From NCBI GenBank assembly GCA_038216175.1, contig JBBQQG010000024.1, positions 1-14,866 of the forward strand: a stretch of 14,866 nt of DNA. The letters are read 5' to 3'. The position numbers and the translations under genes are program-made. The notes beneath the pieces were generated by a model, which saw only the letters and a list, made by a program, of their open reading frames with translations, had not been told where the DNA came from and made no database searches. The stretch is from JBBQQG01 sp038216175. GTDB lineage: Bacteria; Patescibacteriota; Saccharimonadia; Saccharimonadales; OMJO01. This document shows positions 1 through 6,451 of the stretch, piece after piece (position 1 is the first letter of the stretch; each line of letters begins with the position of its first letter).

Positions 1-162
1 TTTTATCTGCATAAAATCTATTTTATGATCAGCCGTGTAGGGTAACACAAATTCTATATCTACACCGGAAGTGGCAAGAGCCTTGCACAACTGATAACAA
101 ACTACGCCAAGTCCACCACTGTTTTGCGGTGGTAACTCCCACCCAAGCATCAATATTTTCAT
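1..162 (-). CDS. Glycosyltransferase family 4-like protein, N-terminal part (runs off window)
   Basis: Translating the minus strand from the ATG whose complement is at 160-162 gives 54 residues that stay open to the window edge. They begin MKILMLGWELPPQNSGGLG, the first beta strand and the glycine-rich acceptor/donor loop of GT-B fold glycosyltransferases of the GT4/glycogen-synthase type, followed by a helix (VVCYQLCKALATSG) and a second strand (VDIEFVLP). Such enzymes transfer sugars from nucleotide-sugar donors in the cytoplasm, for polysaccharide or glycolipid synthesis. The family call rests on this N-terminal signature only; the donor and product cannot be told. No good Shine-Dalgarno is present (AACGAGACAA precedes the ATG), but a TATAAT box lies about 35 bases upstream. 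The C-terminal catalytic half is outside the window. Confidence 0.75.
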   Translation of the reverse strand, partial: MKILMLGWELPPQNSGGLGVVCYQLCKALATSGVDIEFVLPYTADHKIDFMQIK

Positions 163-197
163 TTGTCTCGTTTTTTACCAACTACTCTTACTTGTTA

Positions 198-226
198 ATT
201 ATAATCAGTTATACTTCTAAGCACAA
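198..226 (-). promoter_or_regulatory. Candidate promoter of the GT4 gene
   Basis: On the minus strand, TTGTGC (221-226) and a perfect TATAAT (198-203) are separated by 17 bases. Transcription would begin near 191, leaving a leader of about 28 bases before the ATG at 162. The -35 matches the consensus in only three of six positions, so the call rests mainly on the -10 and the spacing. Confidence 0.4.
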
Positions 227-391
227 ACTTTTTATAGTTATCGTTATTTTTCTAATTAATAAAAGATTTATTTATAAAATAAAAACTAATTAACAGATGA
301 TAATAAATATAAGACAAGTCAATGTGAGTATTATTACAGCCGACTTAAATTGGTTACGTTATTGTTAGTTTGGAATTTAATGGAGGAGATG

Positions 392-586
392 ATGAAATAT
401 CACAATTTAATAACTAGACCAACTGAAGTAAACAATTTTATGCGAGATCATCTCGATGATGATATTTATACCAACGATTGGGCCAAGAAAGCTCAACGAC
501 TACAAATTAGAAGATGGAGAAAGATAGAAGACCACAGCATGAAAGTTGGACACGCAGTATTTCGACAACAGCAACGATACGTTTAA
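392..586 (+). CDS. Small basic protein of unknown function (64 aa)
   Basis: I do not recognise this protein. The frame is open further upstream from a TTG at 350, but GGAGG at 382-386 sits five bases before the second of two tandem ATGs (389 and 392), so the start at 392 is preferred and gives 64 residues. The product is soluble and mostly helical by composition. It has an acidic patch (residues 19-24, RDHLDDDI) followed by a basic, Trp-containing segment (KKAQRLQIRRWRKIEDHSMK) and a Gln/Arg-rich tail. There is no signal peptide, membrane segment or cysteine. It stands alone and is followed 20 bases later by a strong intrinsic terminator, so it is probably a monocistronic gene. The basic half would suit nucleic acid or membrane-surface binding, but that is speculation. 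Confidence 0.6.
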   Translation: MKYHNLITRPTEVNNFMRDHLDDDIYTNDWAKKAQRLQIRRWRKIEDHSMKVGHAVFRQQQRYV

Positions 587-606
587 TCTAGCTTGCCCAA
601 CTACAT

Positions 607-634
607 AAAAACCCGAGAGAGCGCTCGGGTTTTT
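607..634 (+). terminator. Intrinsic terminator after the 64-aa ORF
   Basis: The arms ACCCGAG (611-617) and CTCGGGT (624-630) form a seven-pair GC-rich stem with the loop AGAGCG. The flanking A-run (607-611) and T-run (630-635) extend the stem and supply the U-tract. It is close to symmetrical and could also stop transcription from the other strand. Confidence 0.85.
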
Positions 635-787
635 TAATTTAACATATTAATAAATATTAACTATAATCGGCATGTTAGATAGTTAATAGTGAACTAATAA
701 TATATAGCATAAAGTAATAATTGTGCATTGATAGACTAAATTTTTAGCTTAAATATGCATATAAGAATTATATCTCCAATGATGCAC

Positions 788-868
788 ACACGCTTAATGG
801 GGGATAACAGCCGGCATTGATGAATAATTGATATCTTGCTTGGACTGTACGATCCCCCTTAAGCATGT
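788..868 (+). ncRNA. Long imperfect hairpin: candidate structured leader or small RNA
   Basis: GCTTAA (792-797) pairs with TTAAGC (859-864). After a bulged T, GGGGGAT (799-805) pairs with ATCCCCC (852-858). Further in, ACAG (807-810) pairs with CTGT (845-848), CC-GCA (811-816) pairs with TGC--GG (837-843), and GAT (819-821) with ATC (833-835). Outside, ACA (788-790) pairs with TGT (866-868) across one mismatch. The result is a rod of about 80 nt whose 13-pair core has a single bulge, too extended for chance in AT-rich DNA. It matches no RNA family I can recall: it is not 4.5S, tmRNA, RNase P or a tRNA. The 38-aa ORF begins 24 bases after it, so it may be its 5' leader. The strand is assumed from that gene. 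Confidence 0.45.
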
Positions 869-892
869 ATTAACAATTAAAGGAATAAAAAT

Positions 893-1009
893 ATGGCAAA
901 GCGAATCCGCATAGATAAAGATTTAATCGAAAAAAAGATTTGCGAATACAGCGAAATGAAATTATACCAATCAACTAATAAATCTCGAAAAAACCTAAAA
1001 AAAATATAA
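893..1009 (+). CDS. Possible 38-aa basic micro-protein
   Basis: An ATG at 893 preceded by AAAGGAA (spacer about seven bases) opens a 38-codon frame ending in TAA. The product is strongly basic, starting MAKRIRIDKDLIEKKICEY and ending in a Lys/Arg/Asn-rich tail, and should be largely helical. It has one cysteine and no membrane segment. I do not recognise it. Support comes from the ribosome binding site, the position just after a structured 80-nt hairpin and the lack of any competing frame. Against it are the short length and the low-complexity A-rich 3' end, where a Lys-rich frame is easy to get by chance. It might be a small nucleic-acid-binding protein or a chance ORF. Confidence 0.4.
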   Translation: MAKRIRIDKDLIEKKICEYSEMKLYQSTNKSRKNLKKI

Positions 1010-1093
1010 CAATTTTTAAAGTTCTTTTGTCAGCTCTCTCGTTTATGTACCACATCTGGCAGATGCAATATAAGTAAAAGTTATTTTATTGGG

Positions 1094-2227
1094 TTAAGGC
1101 ATTAATAATGCTTGTCGTAGAGAATAATAAGCCGGCTTTGGCTGGTAAAACTTATCGAACATTAGCGGCCTAGCATCGGATAATCCAAGGTAGTTGTACC
1201 AAGTTTCCTTATCGGTAATCCCAAGAAAGGCGAAGCTGTGACAAACCTTTGATTCGATGCAAGCTCGCATCATGTCATAATAAATATCGGCTTCTGTTAA
1301 GTTCTTTGATTTATCATCGCTTTTGACATCGTTCATGTTAACGTCGAACTCTGTTACATATACTCCGACCCCGAGATCGGCGAACCTTTTCATATTAGCT
1401 ATGACTTGGTCTTTAACTGGTGGATGGGTGCCGTCAATGTGCATTTGCATACCAATACCGTCAATTGGGATTCCTCGAGCTTTAGCGCCTTTAATATAGC
1501 TATACATTGAATCGGATATTGTATTAATCGATTCATTATCAAAATCATTTAGCAGCAACTTAGAGTTTGGATCTGCCTGTCTGGCCCAAATAAATGCCTG
1601 ATCGATATAATTCAATCCACCGGTATGATCAGCCCACCAGTCACGGAGTCCGTATAAATGCTCATCTCTTGAAAAAGCTTCGTTAACTACAGTCCATTCT
1701 TTAGCTTTACCACTATATCGGCTACCTACTGTTTGAATGTGCTGATGAATAATATCCATAAGTTGTGGCGACGTAAACTTGCCATTCAATAACCAGTCTG
1801 GCAGCCATTTTTGTTCTCCCCATAGATAATGATGCATCTGAAGAGGCATATTATTCTTTTGACCGTAGGCAACGACCTGGTCAATTTTACTAAAATTAAA
1901 AGTGGTTCGACTTGGCCGAAGGTCAACATCAGTAAAGTGCCAATTTGGTTGATTATCGACTAACGCAAAATCAAATTGATTAGTTAAAATGTTGTTGTAT
2001 TGTTTCTCATTAATTAAGGACGGTATCGCGAAATTTCCAAGTGATATGTCGTGTTTTGCAGCTAGTACTTTTAGACTAGGTGATGGCAAGATTACATTAG
2101 CATTTAACTTAAGTTGATAACGAATAACTACAATGGCAGTCGAAACCGAGACTAATATAGCTACACAGAATAAACTGTAATAAACATAAGCATTTAATCT
2201 CGGCCATTTACCGGGTAATTTTGACAT
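1094..2227 (-). CDS. GH10 endo-1,4-beta-xylanase-like glycoside hydrolase, membrane anchored
   Basis: The 377-residue protein has one hydrophobic helix at about residues 14-36 after a short basic N-terminus and no clear signal-peptidase site, so it is probably anchored with its catalytic domain outside the cell. The GH10 hallmarks are in order: a DNQPNW segment at 91-96 (family norm ENxMKW), HHYLWGEQ at 132-139, the acid/base motif WTVVNEAF with N182-E183, GIGMQMHID with H263, the nucleophile motif VYVTEFDV with E293, and the C-terminal FLGITDKETW ... PLMFDKFYQPKPAYYSLRQAL segment. GH10 enzymes cleave internal beta-1,4 bonds of xylan with retention of configuration. Both catalytic glutamates are intact, but the minus-side subsite residues differ from the norm, so the true substrate may not be plain xylan. 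It stands alone, with no transporter or other hydrolase beside it. No Shine-Dalgarno precedes the ATG. Confidence 0.88.
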   Translation of the reverse strand: MSKLPGKWPRLNAYVYYSLFCVAILVSVSTAIVVIRYQLKLNANVILPSPSLKVLAAKHDISLGNFAIPSLINEKQYNNILTNQFDFALVDNQPNWHFTDVDLRPSRTTFNFSKIDQVVAYGQKNNMPLQMHHYLWGEQKWLPDWLLNGKFTSPQLMDIIHQHIQTVGSRYSGKAKEWTVVNEAFSRDEHLYGLRDWWADHTGGLNYIDQAFIWARQADPNSKLLLNDFDNESINTISDSMYSYIKGAKARGIPIDGIGMQMHIDGTHPPVKDQVIANMKRFADLGVGVYVTEFDVNMNDVKSDDKSKNLTEADIYYDMMRACIESKVCHSFAFLGITDKETWYNYLGLSDARPLMFDKFYQPKPAYYSLRQALLMP

Positions 2228-2463
2228 AATATTAGCTATAACTATATAGGAACTGAATAATATTTCATTGTAATTATTATTATTAAAAATGATTAATTAT
2301 GCATATTTCTTAAATAATATATAAATAAATATAGACTGTAAGATATCTAACAAGTAAGAATAAGAATTAATAGTATTTTGTAGTAGATGTTTGAGACAGA
2401 AATATTGTTAAGAAAATATAAAAAACATCCTGAGATTATCCTTAAAATAAGGGAGATATAGAA

Positions 2464-3363
2464 ATGAAACTTAGACCTTTGTCTAAATTATATTTTTCGG
2501 TAGTTTGTCTAGCATACGTTATGAACAGCTTACTAATCCCACCTAACAAAAAAGTTTTAGTGCAATATCATATAAGCTCGACTTCGGCCCGATTACTTAG
2601 TGCGTCAATACTTATTCCGGTAATATTAATCTGGATTGCTGCTTTTTACGGCGCAAGTAAACTCTACCTATATTCAAAAAAGATAGTTCATGGATCTGAT
2701 GGCATTAAAACGATGTATATCGCCCGAGGTCTGTTTATGTTAGCGCTTGGATTACCGACAGTCGGACTGATTAACGCATTATATGCTGACGGTGTAAACA
2801 GCCATCCTCAACTGCTTAGTTCCAGTGTTGTTGTCGCAGATTATATAACTTTAATTGTTCCACTGTTTGCATTTTTATTTATCGGCTACGGGTCAAGAAG
2901 CCTGGTAGAACAAATTAAAGTAAAAACTTCTCACGTAACAACCTATTTTATCGTCTTAATAAGCTCGATGTTAAGCGTTATATATACTTATTTAGTTTTT
3001 AAGAGTGGCAGCTATAAATCAATTTACCATTTACGAGCTTTGCCACTACTACTTACTATTATAATTCCATATGTTTTTATGTGGTTTATTGGAATTCTCG
3101 CTGTGACTGATTCATATATCTATAGTCTTAAAGTGCGGGGAGTGATATACCGATCTGCTTGGCGCAGATTATCGATGGGCATAGGACTAGTCGTGTTCGG
3201 TTATATCGCGCTTCAGTATTTAACTACACTAAGCAATAAGCTTACTAAGCTAAAGCTCGGACCATTAGTATTATTAATTTATGTTTTTTTACTTGGAATA
3301 GCTTCGGGCTACATAATTATTGCGACTGCGACTAAGAAGTTGCAAAAGATAGAGGAGATATAA
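2464..3363 (+). CDS. Eight-helix integral membrane protein, first gene of a two-component operon
   Basis: I do not recognise a family. The 299 residues hold about eight hydrophobic helices (roughly 9-26, 47-68, 85-107, 121-146, 157-179, 192-218, 236-257 and 266-288) joined by short loops, with Lys/Arg-rich cytoplasmic ends and a short charged tail (KKLQKIEEI). The start is set by GGGAG (2451-2455) eight bases before the ATG; that site can pair with TCCTTA (2439-2444) in a small hairpin. The next gene begins one base after this stop, and its ribosome binding site lies inside this gene. Co-transcription with a kinase that has no membrane segments of its own suggests this protein is the sensor or membrane partner of the system, much as seven-helix sensor modules serve fused kinases. 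That role is inferred from context. Confidence 0.75.
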   Translation: MKLRPLSKLYFSVVCLAYVMNSLLIPPNKKVLVQYHISSTSARLLSASILIPVILIWIAAFYGASKLYLYSKKIVHGSDGIKTMYIARGLFMLALGLPTVGLINALYADGVNSHPQLLSSSVVVADYITLIVPLFAFLFIGYGSRSLVEQIKVKTSHVTTYFIVLISSMLSVIYTYLVFKSGSYKSIYHLRALPLLLTIIIPYVFMWFIGILAVTDSYIYSLKVRGVIYRSAWRRLSMGIGLVVFGYIALQYLTTLSNKLTKLKLGPLVLLIYVFLLGIASGYIIIATATKKLQKIEEI

Positions 3364-3364
3364 T

Positions 3365-3625
3365 TTGGTAACTGCTCGAAAGCCATCACTCTATTTATCT
3401 TTAATCGATATCACCGACAGTTATTTAGGTCCGGCGGCGGAGCGTTTTATTAGCCGCCAAATTCGAAATCACCTTAATAAGAAGCCGGAGAATATTACAT
3501 TAAAAGATATAGAAGAACTTAAAGATTGGCTTAAAATTGCCATGAACGTTCTGACAAATGACACTGTAATAGTTAAAAGATATATTGAGTCACTTAACAA
3601 ATTAATAGAAGTTAATGAGAAGTAA
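3365..3625 (+). CDS. Small helical protein (86 aa) between membrane sensor candidate and kinase
   Basis: The start is a TTG at 3365 with AGGAGA at 3353-3358, six bases away and inside the preceding gene; the gap to that gene's stop is one base. The protein is soluble and mostly helical, with a conserved-looking SYLGPAAERFISRQIRNHL segment (residues 19-37), a loop KPENIT, and helices DIEELKDWLKIAMNVL and a terminal amphipathic helix. I do not recognise the family with confidence. Size and layout would suit a helical adaptor between the membrane protein and the kinase downstream. No catalytic motif, cysteine or histidine cluster is present, and the only histidine (H36) does not sit in a recognisable HPt motif. 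Confidence 0.7.
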   Translation: MVTARKPSLYLSLIDITDSYLGPAAERFISRQIRNHLNKKPENITLKDIEELKDWLKIAMNVLTNDTVIVKRYIESLNKLIEVNEK

Positions 3626-3642
3626 GACTGAGTTAATTGAAA

Positions 3643-4809
3643 ATGGATAAAAATTGGGCGCCCGAGCGAATCAAACAACTGCAGCACCGCGCATCACGTT
3701 CACATGCTGAAAGGGCAAGATCTAACGCTATTTTTTCAAGCGTCGGTGAAGGTGTGATTTCGACAGACGAAAAAGGGATTATTGAGAGAGTCAATAAGGC
3801 AGCACTAGATATGCTTGGATTTAAGAAAACTGATCTTATTGGCAAATGGTTTCAAGATGTAATTATTGCTTCGAGATTAGACGGTTCGCTAATTGAAAAT
3901 ATAGATAGGCCGATCACAAAAGCGTTTTTAGCCGGCAAAAGCATTTCACAAACAGCTTATTATAAAACTGCAACTGGCGATCTTCTGCCAGTTCAAATAA
4001 ATGTATCACCTATAATGCTTAAAAATAAACCAGTCGGTGCGATAGAAATATTTAGGGATTTTAGTTTAGAACAGCAGGTCGACCAGCTAAAAAGCGACTT
4101 TATATCGTTGGCATCCCACCAGCTCCGAACACCGCTTACAGCTATTAATACCTATTCCCACATGTTGGCCGAAGAATATGCCGGCAAGCTGACTACGACT
4201 CAAAAATCGTTTATATCTATTATTTTATCGGCTACCGAAAGGATGAATAATTTAATAAATAATCTTTTAAATGTGACACGGGTAGAAACCGGTACGATTG
4301 CTGTCGAATCTCGTAGCATGAGACTAGATACTTTAGTAGATGAAATTTATGCGGAGTTTCTGCCTGCCGCGTCTATCAGACGAATAAAAATGGAAATAAT
4401 AAACGATCTTAAAAAGCAGACAATTACGTCAGACAGATCGCTTATAAAAGAGGTGGTGTCTAATTTGATTTCTAATTCGATAAAATATACCAAAGCTAAA
4501 GACACTATCTGCATAAGATTAAAAGAAAGGCCTTTTGACATAGTTATTAGTATCAAAGATAATGGTTATGGTATTCCTGAACATTCTAAAAAATACATTT
4601 TCAGTAAATTCTATCGTGCCAGCAATATTATTGTTAAAGATGTAGGAGGAACTGGTCTGGGACTTTATCTAGCTAAAATAATTACCGATAATTTAGGCGG
4701 AGACATCTGGTTTAATAGTGCCGAAAACGCCGGTACGACATTTTACTTAGCAATACCTAAAAAAAGCGTTGCTAGCAAACCCGGTAAATTTACTCTGGAG
4801 ACATCATAA
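3643..4809 (+). CDS. Soluble PAS-domain sensor histidine kinase
   Basis: I take the ATG at 3643 as the start; a TTG at 3637 is also in frame, and neither has a good Shine-Dalgarno. The 388 residues have no membrane helix. A short basic N-terminal helix leads into a PAS domain (about 25-135), then HisKA with the phosphorylation site SHQLRTPL at H159, and an HATPase_c domain with the N box NLISNSIKYT (274-283), G1 box DNGYGIP (306-312), F box FSKFYRAS and G2 box GGTGLGL (335-341). All boxes look intact, so it should autophosphorylate and donate to a response regulator. The partner is presumably the receiver protein encoded 100 bases downstream. Since the kinase is cytoplasmic, input would come through PAS or from the membrane protein of the same operon. 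The stop overlaps the next ATG (TAATG). Confidence 0.93.
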   Translation: MDKNWAPERIKQLQHRASRSHAERARSNAIFSSVGEGVISTDEKGIIERVNKAALDMLGFKKTDLIGKWFQDVIIASRLDGSLIENIDRPITKAFLAGKSISQTAYYKTATGDLLPVQINVSPIMLKNKPVGAIEIFRDFSLEQQVDQLKSDFISLASHQLRTPLTAINTYSHMLAEEYAGKLTTTQKSFISIILSATERMNNLINNLLNVTRVETGTIAVESRSMRLDTLVDEIYAEFLPAASIRRIKMEIINDLKKQTITSDRSLIKEVVSNLISNSIKYTKAKDTICIRLKERPFDIVISIKDNGYGIPEHSKKYIFSKFYRASNIIVKDVGGTGLGLYLAKIITDNLGGDIWFNSAENAGTTFYLAIPKKSVASKPGKFTLETS

Positions 4810-4916
4810 TGTACGAGATATTCGATAGACAAAAACTGATAAATGTACTTAATATATTATTCGATGCTGCTATTGAAGGTAATAATAATGCAGAATTAGG
4901 GGTAAAACATGGCTAA
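4809..4916 (+). CDS. 35-aa micro-protein, coupled between kinase and response regulator
   Basis: The ATG at 4809 shares its A with the kinase stop (TAATG). GGAG at 4797-4800 lies eight bases upstream, and the frame ends at 4916, overlapping the response regulator start (4909) by eight bases. The spacing on both sides is that of translationally coupled genes, and the frame fills the gap exactly. The product begins MYEIFDRQKLINVLNILFDA, an amphipathic helix with hydrophobic residues every three to four positions, then an Asn-rich tail. I recognise no family. It could be a small modulator of the kinase-regulator pair, or a translated spacer that only serves to couple translation. Its shortness is the main doubt. 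Confidence 0.6.
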   Translation: MYEIFDRQKLINVLNILFDAAIEGNNNAELGVKHG

Positions 4917-5301
4917 AATACTAATTGTCGAAGACGATCAGGACTTAAACAGGGCTTACAAGATTATTCTTGAAAAGAGCAAGCATCAAGTAGTAACAGC
5001 CTTCGACGGCATCGACGCACAGAAAAAGCTCAAAAAATTTACTCCTGAACTAATATTGCTCGATCTGCTAATGCCGGTACAATCAGGCATTGAATTTTTG
5101 AAGAGCTACGATCTAAAAAATAAACACCCCGACGTCACAGTAGTCGTATTTACTAATCTAGAAAACGCCCCGGAAGTAGAAGAGGCTTATTCACTTGGAG
5201 TTAAAAAGTGTGTAATAAAAGCTTGGACACCGCCACAGGGACTGCTAAAAGTAATTAAATCAGTCCTTGAAGACGAAACTTTAGCAAAAAAACCGGCATA
5301 A
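4909..5301 (+). CDS. Single-domain response regulator (CheY-like receiver)
   Basis: The 130 residues are one receiver domain: the acidic pocket ILIVEDD (D9, D10), the phosphoacceptor aspartate D52 in LILLDLLMPVQSG, the switch threonine T82 in VVVFTN, and the conserved lysine K104 in CVIKAWTPP. A short Lys/Ala tail follows; there is no DNA-binding or enzymatic output domain. It would be phosphorylated by the kinase upstream and act by protein-protein contact, as CheY or Spo0F do. GGGG (4899-4902) is a plausible ribosome binding site, and the start overlaps the 35-aa ORF. It is the last gene of the operon; the gene on the other strand ends eight bases later, with no clear terminator between them. 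Confidence 0.93.
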   Translation: MAKILIVEDDQDLNRAYKIILEKSKHQVVTAFDGIDAQKKLKKFTPELILLDLLMPVQSGIEFLKSYDLKNKHPDVTVVVFTNLENAPEVEEAYSLGVKKCVIKAWTPPQGLLKVIKSVLEDETLAKKPA

Positions 5302-5309
5302 TTAAACGA

Positions 5310-5993
5310 TTATTTCAGTGTCTGAATAAGAAACTGATCTTTAAGATATTCGCTGAATTTATCTAAATGAACAACATAATTTAAGGATCTGCCCGAAGTA
5401 ATTACGCCTTGCTTTCTCAGCTTACCAATTTCGAGCGATACTGTTTCACGGGTTAAGCCTACCATGTTTGCAATATCTTGTTGGGTGAGTATTACTGATA
5501 TAACTACTTTGTCATGGTCGGCCTTGCGACCGTATCCGAGCATTAAATAATGCAGTATATGTACTACTTTATCGCTAGCTTTGGCATGTATTAGTGCATT
5601 TAAACGAACGGTTTTTAATCGATCCCTGACAGCATCTGCCTCAATCTGTTCAAACATTAATTTTTTGCTAGATTTAATTACATCCAAATAGCGCTCCCTC
5701 GGTAAAACAAAGATTGAACATTCGGTCACAGTCTCGTAATAGTACTGTGTACTAGGAGTTTTATTCATAACCCACGTAAAAGGGAAGACATCGCCGGCCG
5801 TTTTAAAGTAAATTAACTGCTCGTTACCGTCGTCGTCAATATTATAGACTTTGACTATGCCACTTTTAATAATATGAGCATCCCTTGGTACTTCGCCTTG
5901 GAATAAAATGATTCTACCCTTTTCGTAGTCAATAGTCGGAAAATTAGCTAAAAACTTACCAATCTGCATCTCATCTTTTTTGAGATTATCCAT
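5310..5993 (-). CDS. Crp/Fnr-family transcription regulator
   Basis: I prefer the ATG at 5993; a TTG at 6002 is also possible, and neither has a clear Shine-Dalgarno. The 227 residues follow the family plan. There is an N-terminal cyclic-nucleotide-binding beta roll (about 20-100, with GRIILFQGEVPRDAHIIKSG), a long dimerisation helix (about 110-135) and a C-terminal winged helix whose recognition region reads LTQQDIANMVGLTRETVSLEIGKLRKQG (about 169-196). The phosphate-binding cassette typical of cAMP receptors is not recognisable (GDVFPFTWVMNKTP in its place), and there is only one cysteine (C82), so it should not bind an FNR-type iron-sulfur cluster. Its signal is therefore unknown. A perfect inverted repeat upstream (6029-6058) could be its own operator. 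It converges on the response regulator gene. Confidence 0.9.
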   Translation of the reverse strand: MDNLKKDEMQIGKFLANFPTIDYEKGRIILFQGEVPRDAHIIKSGIVKVYNIDDDGNEQLIYFKTAGDVFPFTWVMNKTPSTQYYYETVTECSIFVLPRERYLDVIKSSKKLMFEQIEADAVRDRLKTVRLNALIHAKASDKVVHILHYLMLGYGRKADHDKVVISVILTQQDIANMVGLTRETVSLEIGKLRKQGVITSGRSLNYVVHLDKFSEYLKDQFLIQTLK

Positions 5994-6028
5994 TGTGAGC
6001 AATCTTTTTACTATTAACTAAAAACAAA

Positions 6029-6058
6029 TACGACTTAAAAGACAGATATAAAGTCGTA
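6029..6058. promoter_or_regulatory. Inverted repeat upstream of the Crp/Fnr gene, candidate operator
   Basis: TACGACTT (6029-6036) and AAGTCGTA (6051-6058) are perfect eight-base arms with 14 bases between them. The arms start 22 bases apart, about two helical turns, so a dimeric regulator could contact both on one face. The site lies 27-65 bases upstream of the possible starts of the Crp/Fnr gene, which makes autoregulation plausible. Confidence 0.4.
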
Positions 6059-6110
6059 AAAATTAATAACACTAAATACCTGCCTTTTTCATCTTGGGCT
6101 TTATTATAAA

Positions 6111-6144
6111 CCAGCTACCTTTAAAATAAACTAAGAATAGCTGG
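6111..6144 (-). terminator. Weak hairpin downstream of the DUF5670 gene
   Basis: CCAGCTA (6111-6117) and TAGCTGG (6138-6144) are perfect seven-base arms with a 20-base AT-rich loop. On the minus strand the hairpin begins 20 bases after the DUF5670 stop and is followed by TTTATAAT. The long loop and broken T-run make it a poor terminator, but its position fits one. Confidence 0.3.
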
Positions 6145-6164
6145 AAAATGTAGTTTTTATATAG

Positions 6165-6311
6165 CTAAACTGTTTTTCGACCAGTGATAAAGTGGACTAC
6201 TAGTACAATTAGCGCAATTACTAAAACTAAATGGATTAATCCACCGCCAATATGGCCGATGAACCCTAAAACCCACAATATTGCTAGTACTGCTGCAACG
6301 ATTAATAACAT
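6165..6311 (-). CDS. DUF5670/Lmo0937-type small membrane protein (48 aa)
   Basis: A minus-strand ATG at 6311 follows TAGGAG (complement at 6319-6324) at seven bases and opens a 48-codon frame. The product is nearly all membrane: one helix at residues 1-18, a glycine turn (GFIGHIGGGLIH, about 16-27), a second helix at about 28-43 and a short basic end (TGRKTV). This hairpin, with GGxIH between two helices and a final R/K tail, is the pattern of the Lmo0937/DUF5670 family, small envelope proteins often found near stress-response genes. Function is unknown. It is transcribed divergently from the YggT gene, across a shared 140-base region with an inverted repeat. Confidence 0.75.
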   Translation of the reverse strand: MLLIVAAVLAILWVLGFIGHIGGGLIHLVLVIALIVLVVHFITGRKTV

Positions 6312-6334
6312 AGTTATTCTCCTAAATTAAAGTT

Positions 6335-6343
6335 TATATAACA
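6335..6343 (-). promoter_or_regulatory. Extended -10 promoter for the DUF5670 gene
   Basis: On the minus strand, TGTTATATA (6343 down to 6335) fits an extended -10 (TGnTATAAT). It would start transcription near 6328, leaving a leader of about 17 bases that still includes the Shine-Dalgarno. No good -35 is seen, as is common with extended -10 promoters. Confidence 0.35.
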
Positions 6344-6379
6344 TTTATTATTTACTAAACGATAAGCATAGTCCGTATG

Positions 6380-6403
6380 ATTTCTTACTGAGCAATAAGA
6401 AAT
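6380..6403. promoter_or_regulatory. Perfect 8+8 inverted repeat between divergent membrane-protein genes
   Basis: ATTTCTTA (6380-6387) and TAAGAAAT (6396-6403) are perfect arms with an eight-base spacer. The repeat sits just upstream of TATAAA (6422-6427), the likely -10 of the YggT gene, where a -35 would be expected, and upstream of the divergent DUF5670 promoter. A dimeric regulator bound here could control both genes. Confidence 0.45.
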
Positions 6404-6451
6404 ATTTAGTTAAAATTAAGCTATAAATAAGTAAATAATAAGGAGATAGCT

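Larger units (their letters stand above)
587..892. other. Intergenic region without a recognised gene
   Basis: These 306 bases hold the terminator at 607-634, then about 130 very AT-rich bases with stops in all frames. A weak promoter-like stretch follows (TTGATA at 728-733; TAAATA at 750-755 or TATAAG at 760-765). Then comes the long imperfect hairpin at 788-868 that precedes the 38-aa ORF. I see nothing else in it. Confidence 0.6.

Noticed and set aside
1053..1065. CATCTG-G-CAGATG inverted repeat after the GH10 gene as a terminator
   Set aside because: A one-base loop cannot form a hairpin without losing pairs, and no T-run follows on the minus strand.
5992..6003. ATTGTGAGCAAT resembling a lac-operator half
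   Set aside because: Only four-base arms, partly inside the start of the Crp/Fnr gene, and no LacI-type protein nearby; coincidence is likely.
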